The position numbers were made by a program, and so were the translations under genes. Positions 58,968 to 64,000 of a stretch of DNA of 64,000 nt are shown piece by piece (position 1 is the stretch's first letter; the number at the start of each line of letters is the position of its first letter). The stretch comes from Cornus controversa. Its lineage: Eukaryota; Streptophyta; Magnoliopsida; Cornales; Cornaceae. The stretch covers positions 120,283,033 to 120,347,032 of the forward strand of contig CM048845.1 of assembly GCA_026545225.1 (NCBI GenBank), written 5' to 3'. Below the pieces are notes generated by a model. The model did no database searches, had not been told where the DNA came from, and saw nothing but the letters and a program-made list of their open reading frames with translations.

Positions 58968-61900
58968 TCAGACTGGTACCTATCTGGATGAAGTAACCTA
59001 TGGTGGAACGGCGTGTGGTGGGACAGCTGGCCCAATCAGAATCAGTATAAGCTGTAACTTGTGTGATGCTGGAGGAAGAGAAAAAAATGCCTTGGCCGGG
59101 ACTCCCTTTGATGTAACGAAGAACACAAGTAGCAGCGGTCATATGAGGAACACGAGGGGCATGCATGAACTGACTGAGAATGTTGACGGCATAAACAATG
59201 TCAGGTCGAGTGATGGTCAAGTAAATGAGACGACCAACCAGACGACGATAAATTCTAGGATCAGGAAATAGAGACCCATCTTCAGTGGAGAGCTTCAAAT
59301 GTTGTTCCATTGGAAAAGGTGCGGTCCGAGCACCAAGTTGACCACTGTCAGAAAGTATATCAAGAGCATATTTCTGTTGATTCAGGAAAATACCTGCAGA
59401 AGAACGTGCAACTTCAAGACCAAGAAAGAACTTGAGAGAGCCAAGATCCTTGGTTTTGAAATGAGTGGAGAGAATGTTCTTGAAGAACGCAATTTGGGGA
59501 AGAGCATTTCCAGCAACTAAGATGTCGTCAACATATACAAGAACAATAGTGATGCTGGTGTGAGTGATAAGAGTGAATAAGGAGTGATCGGCCTGAGATT
59601 GATGAAAACCTACATCAATAAGCACAATAGTTAGTTTGAAAAACCAGTTACGGGAGGCTTGTTTGAGACCATATAAGGACTTTCTGAGTCGACAAACACG
59701 GGTCTCCCCCTTAGTGCAATAGCCTGGTGGTGGGATCATGTAGACTTCTTCATTAAGATCGCCATGCAAGAAGGCATTGTTGATGTCAAGCTCATGAATG
59801 ATCCAATTTTTTTTAGCAGCGATTGCCAATAAGCAGCGGACAGTGGTCATTTTGGCAACTGAAACAAAAATCTCATGATAGTCAAGACCTTCAACTTGAG
59901 TGTAGCCCTTGGCAACCAGTCGGGCTTTGTACCTTTCTATGGATCCATCGGCTTTAAGTTTGGTTTTGAAAACCCATTTACAACCAATGGGTTTCTTACC
60001 AGGTAGGAGATGCTTGAGAGTCCAAGTGGAGTTATCTTCTAGAGCTCGTAGCTCAGCGGACATTGCCTCGCGCCAATGAGGTTTTCGGATAGCATTAGAA
60101 TAGCATGAGGGTTCAAGACAAGAGGTGAAAGCATTTAAATAAGTAATATGTGAAGGAGAAAAACGAGAATATGAAAGAAAGGCAGATAAAGGATGAGCAG
60201 TACCTGAAGCAGTTGTAGTAGGTGAAGATGTCGTGGGCTCTGTATGTAAGGTGGGGCATATGTAGTCATGGAGATATGTAGGCCGTGTAGTGTGGCGACG
60301 AGGACGAGAGACTGGTGGAGGTGAAGGCGGGGAGGGTGAAGGTGAAGATGAGGAGGGTGGGAGTTGAGGAGGGTTAAGAGGTGTTTGGGAAGTAGGTAAG
60401 ACGGGTTCAGGGATGGAAAATGGAATGATTGGAGATGAGGGGGTGTCAGGAATATATTGAAAAGGGAATTGTTATTCATGGAAGGTGACGTCACGAGAAT
60501 AGAAAATGGACCGTGTATCAAGGTTGTACAGTTTGTATGCTTTGTGGGTGCTGGGGTAGCCAAGAAAGACACATTTAGTAGCACGGGGAGAAAATTTATC
60601 ACGATGAGTACTAAGAGTTTGGGCATAACAGAGGCACCCAAACACACGAAGGTGGTCGTAGTTGGGTGTTTTGTGGAAGAGAACCTCAAAGGGTGATTTA
60701 TTTTGGAGAGTACGACTAGGAGTGCGATTGATAAGATATGCAACGGTGAGAACACAATCACCCCAGAAAGGAAGGGGCAAGTGTGCTTGAAAACGTAGAC
60801 TACGGGCAATATTAAGGAGGTGCCGGTGTTTACACTCCGCAACGCCGTTTTGTTGAGGAGTTTCAACACAGGTACGTTCATGAATAATGCCATGGTCAAG
60901 AAGATAGCTTTGAAAATGATTAGAGAGAAATTCTTGTCCATTATCAGTTCTAATGATTTTAATATTGGTGTTAAATTGATTTTTGACAAGAGCAAAAAAA
61001 TGCGTTAAATGAGTGTAAGCTTCAGATTTAAAACGCATTAAATATATCCAAGTAGTGCGGGAATAATCATCTACTATTGTAAGGAAATAATGGGCTCCAC
61101 ATAAAGAAAAAGTATGATATCCACCCCAAATATCACAAAAAATCCGATTAAAAGCAAAAACACTTTTAGTAGCAAAATTTGAAAAAGGCAATCTTGTGTG
61201 CTTAGAACGAGCACAAACATCACAATCAGAAAGAATACAAGGGGAATCTAAAACATTAGAAATAGTAAAACTAGAGGGATGACCGAGACGTTGATGCCAT
61301 AGAGTCTTATTAGCAGTGGATTGAGCAGCAAAAAGACGGTACACGTAAAGCCCATTGCATAGTTCACCCGCTCCAATCAGCTTCATCAACTGTGGGTCCT
61401 GAAATAAGCAATTATTAGAAGAAAAAGTAATAATGCAAGAATTTTGAAGGACAATTTGAGAAACAGATAATATATTAAAGGTTAAAAGAGGGACAAAATA
61501 AACTTGAGTTAGGGTAAGAGATGAGGAGAGAATGCAAGTGCCGAGACCCTCGGCTGGGATATCCTGACCCGTGGGGAGCCGAATGGAATGAGGGGTGGCT
61601 AAGGTTTGTAGATCGGTGAAAGCATCCTTGTGGTGGCAGATGTGGTGGCTCGTGCCACTGTCTACCACCCAATGGAGGCGTCGATTGAAGAGAAAATCCA
61701 GTTGAGGGGAGAAGAGGTTACCAACAAAGCTGACTGAGGAGGACTCAATCGGAGATGGAGAGGGTGCGAGCAAGCCGAGGAACTTTTGGTATAACTCCAG
61801 TGACAAGCCAGGAACCAGACTCGAGGCCGACGGAGTCACAGCGATTTGGTTGATGCTTGAGGGAGGCTGACCGAGAACGGAGGGCTGGGTCTTGGATATT

Positions 61901-62709
61901 GGGGTGCGACTTGCAGGATAACCTACTAGGGTCCAACAACGATCTCAGGTATGTCCTTCTTTGCCGCAAGCCATGCATTTAAAGAGAGGTTTTGGACGCC
62001 CACCATGTCGGACTGCCATGGCCATAGTTTCTGATGAAGGTGGTCGAATATGGAGCATCCTTTGTTGCTCTTCCTGAAACAGAATAGAGAATACTTTGCT
62101 TATGGGTGGAAGTGGATCCATGGCCAAGATTTGAGTGCGAAGGGAGGCGAAGGAATCGTTGAGGCCGAGGAGGAACTGGAACACCCTTTCATCATCGGCT
62201 TGCTGCTATAAAGCTTTGAGGTCAATGCTCTGTTGGAGGTGACCGAGTTCATCCCAAATTTGTTTTATTTGGTTGTAATAATCATGAACTGAATTGATGG
62301 TTTGTTGTAGGGAAGAAAGGGCCCGTTTGAGTTGGTAAATTCGGGCATTATTGCTATGACAAAAACGGGAGGAAAGATCAACCCAAACATCACGTGGGTT
62401 GGTATGGTATTCAAGAGAATTGGCAAGAGAGGGGCTGATAAAATTGAGGATCCAAGTAAGAACCATATCCTTTGTTTGATTCCATTGGGTGTATGCGGGT
62501 GTATTAGGCTCAGGGGTTTTGAGAGTACCATCAACAAAACTAAGTTTGTTTTTGGCATTGAGAGCCCGTGTCATGGCTTTTTGCCATTTGGGATAGTTGT
62601 CGCCGGTTAGAAGTCCATTGACAAGGATTAAGCTTGGTGAATATGAGGGATGAAGAAGATAAGGGGAAGAGATGGTTGCAAGATCTATTTTTTCTTGCTC
62701 TGATACCAT
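58968..62709 (-). pseudogene. Copia Gag-Pol polyprotein, main part
   Basis: A single frame runs from ATG at 62709 to the CACTA insertion. In order: gag (MVSEQEKIDLATISS; WQKAMTRALNAKNKLSFVDG), a zinc knuckle (CMACGKEGHT, stop, DRC), protease (WVVDSGTSHHI), the pre-integrase HHCC region (LWHQRLGHPS; CDVCARSKH), integrase with D, D and E (FCDIWG; IIRTDNGQEF; NGVAECKHR), reverse transcriptase (KWVFKTKLKADGSIERYKAR; LVYVDDILVAG), and the start of RNase H (AYTDSDWASCPTTRRSTIGY). Three in-frame stops interrupt it: TAG near 62206, TGA in the knuckle near 61945, and TAA near 60472. Each is one C-to-T or similar change from a sense codon. Confidence 0.95.
62697..62708 (-). other. Copia primer-binding site
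   Basis: The minus strand reads TGGTATCAGAGC, the initiator-tRNA-Met complementary site, directly abutting the 5' LTR. Confidence 0.93.
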
Positions 62710-62958
62710 GTTAAGAGAGAAGGGAGAAGTGTTTGAATAAATGTTAAGAGAGAAGGGAGAAGTGTTTGAATAATTCTGTATATTTTCTGTATTCAACGTT
62801 ACAAAATATATAGGTGTACAGTGAAACTAAGTATGAAAATTTACATATAAAGAAAAAATAATATTGTAACAGTTGCCTAAAAATAAGAAATCCCTAATTT
62901 GGTGCAATCCCTGATTTGGTGCAATTCATAATTTTGGGAATATATGATTATGTCAATA
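62709..62958 (-). repeat. Copia 5' LTR
   Basis: 250 bp; differs from the 3' LTR at four positions. On the minus strand it ends TTAACA, next to the primer-binding site. Confidence 0.95.
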
Positions 62959-62976
62959 CACGTAACTCACACAAAT

Positions 62977-63006
62977 ATATGTGCTAGGAGGAAATAATGC
63001 TTCTGA

Positions 63007-63065
<59 letters not shown>

Positions 63066-64000
63066 CACAGTGTATATAAAAGATGTATGTACATGCATGA
63101 TTAGAACTTAGATTGATATAGAAAAGAAAAAAAAAATACAGAATAATAAAAATGAAATGCCCGTCCAAGAAAATAACATGAAGAAGAAGAGAATCAAAGT
63201 TGGAAATTATAAATTCAACTTATCGAGTTCAGTTTTCTCTGTGAGCAGTTTTTTTGTTTACATATAACTGAATACCAAAATACAGTAAAAAATTGTTTGA
63301 TTAACTGAAAACTATTTTTGAAAATTCGGTTAAAAAATTTTGTTTCCAGATAATAGCCTTTTATAATCTTTGAAAAAGAGTTTAAAAAAAAATTCTAAGT
63401 TATTGAAAATTGAACGAAAAGGTCCAACATTTTTCCTTGTACTAATGTTATTCGCTATTTGTATTGATCATTGATAAAATGCAGACATATAATTATTAAA
63501 ATAATTTGAAATAAAATAATATTAAAAATTAAGTTTCATACTGTAAATTTTTTTCAGCAATTTGTAATGATTTTATCCTTTATTTTTATATCAATCACAG
63601 CACTATACTATACATACAAGTACTTAACAGAAAAGACCAAGCAAAAGAATGTTGTACAAGAGTGAATACACAACACACACACAAATCCAAAGACCACAGC
63701 ACCAGAGCCCATTGTCGGCCCAAAATGATAAGTTCAACGATAATTCAATTCTTAAGATCCATCATGGAACCGAGTTCAAACTGGTCCAATTTAAATAGCC
63801 CACAAGCGAAATAGAATCGCCGCACTTAATAAAGAACATATTTATATTTTTAAATAGTTGATAAAGCCACTAAAATATGAGCCCAATAATGCTTTACTTT
63901 TTCTTTTTTTTTTTTCTTAATCCTGGTTAGTGGGAAAGACTCGACCATGGGCCGATCCCAGTTGCCCATAGAATATTCTTCATTTTGGGCCGATCCAGTT
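62977..64000. other. Right flank, no gene seen
   Basis: It holds a (TA)n tract at 63010-63062. From 63706, 'tgtcggcccaaaatgataag' and the later 'gggccgatcc' words (63951, 63989) could be the start of another LTR cut by the window edge, but there is nothing to pair it with. Confidence 0.4.
63010..63062. repeat. (TA)n microsatellite
   Basis: An alternating AT run of about 52 bp. Confidence 0.95.

Larger units (their letters stand above)
36768..62963 (-). mobile_element. Copia LTR retrotransposon (minus strand), carrying a CACTA insertion
   Basis: LTRs are 36773-37022 (3') and 62709-62958 (5'), 250 bp each. On the minus strand they start TATTGACAG and end TTAACA; the second base is A where TG is expected. 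The LTRs differ at four positions. The target duplication CACGT is perfect (36768-36772, 62959-62963). The primer-binding site TGGTATCAGAGC (62708-62697) abuts the 5' LTR. A purine tract AAGGGGGAG abuts the 3' LTR at about 37023-37031. Removing the CACTA element leaves about 4.6 kb with a single Gag-Pol frame, the usual Copia size and order. Confidence 0.95.
35590..62976 (+). mobile_element. Solo LTR, SIRE/Maximus-like (copy B), split by a Copia element
   Basis: The LTR begins TGTGACAC at 35595, runs to 36772, and resumes after the Copia insertion at 62964 to end GTAACTCACA at 62971. The real length is about 1.19 kb. Reading across the insertion gives the same end as solo LTR A at 5309. The 5-bp duplication CAAAT is perfect (35590-35594 and 62972-62976), so the left and right flanks, 27 kb apart, were once adjacent. 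It shares 'gcgcacaaccgcacacac', 'acagagtctgttgtacttt' and 'ggtgtcaatctg' with copy A in diverged form. Confidence 0.88.

Noticed and set aside
60135..60995. Minus-strand open frame of 286 codons
   Set aside because: It overlaps the Copia Gag-Pol in another frame; the integrase and linker motifs are in the Gag-Pol frame, so this is a shadow.
63706..64000. Start of another LTR retrotransposon
   Set aside because: TGTCGGCCCA could be an LTR start, but the window ends before any second feature could confirm it.

Overview
This window looks like nuclear DNA from a eudicot plant with a repeat-rich genome. It is strongly AT-rich, has long (TA)n tracts, GT-AG introns, and a plasmodesmata-located protein (PDLP) gene. 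Most of it is LTR retrotransposons, CACTA, hAT-like and foldback DNA transposons, and a probable Helitron. I see no bacterial-type operon, CRISPR array, rRNA or tRNA gene, and I cannot name the species.

Layout: 1-1615 holds a permuted fragment of a repeat unit that returns at 22.5 and 28.9 kb, split by a foldback element. 2.8-3.9 kb is a broken Ty3/Gypsy gag. 3.9-5.3 kb is a solo LTR. 6.2-8.8 kb is a nest in which a TRIM and a solo LTR sit in one small DNA element that sits in another. 9.3-11.1 kb is a deleted LTR element. 11.5-14.8 kb is a probable non-autonomous Helitron. 17.3-19.4 kb is an eroded Tat/Athila-type element.

17.9-31.3 kb is a tandem duplication (units of about 7.0 and 6.4 kb, 5.6 kb without later insertions). 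Each unit carries the promoter and first exon of a PDLP gene. The breakpoint lies in intron 1, so only the downstream copy (29981-31993, three exons, 283 aa) can encode two DUF26 domains plus a transmembrane segment. The upstream copy has exon 1 only, a 2-bp deletion and a stop codon. After duplication a 1.36-kb foldback element entered unit 1 and a 0.8-kb hAT-like element entered unit 2; the uninterrupted sister copies show the target sites.

35.6-63.0 kb is a four-level nest: a solo LTR interrupted by a Copia element (minus strand), interrupted in RNase H by a 21.5-kb CACTA transposon (minus strand), interrupted in its TNP2 transposase gene by an 8.5-kb Gypsy element (minus strand). Every level is delimited by target-site duplications. 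The Gypsy element encodes only Gag-protease (844 aa, open) and has nearly identical LTRs, so it was probably mobilised in trans. The CACTA element has an apparently open TNPA-like gene but a TNP2 gene broken by the Gypsy insertion and two stop codons. The only intact host gene I can support is the downstream PDLP.
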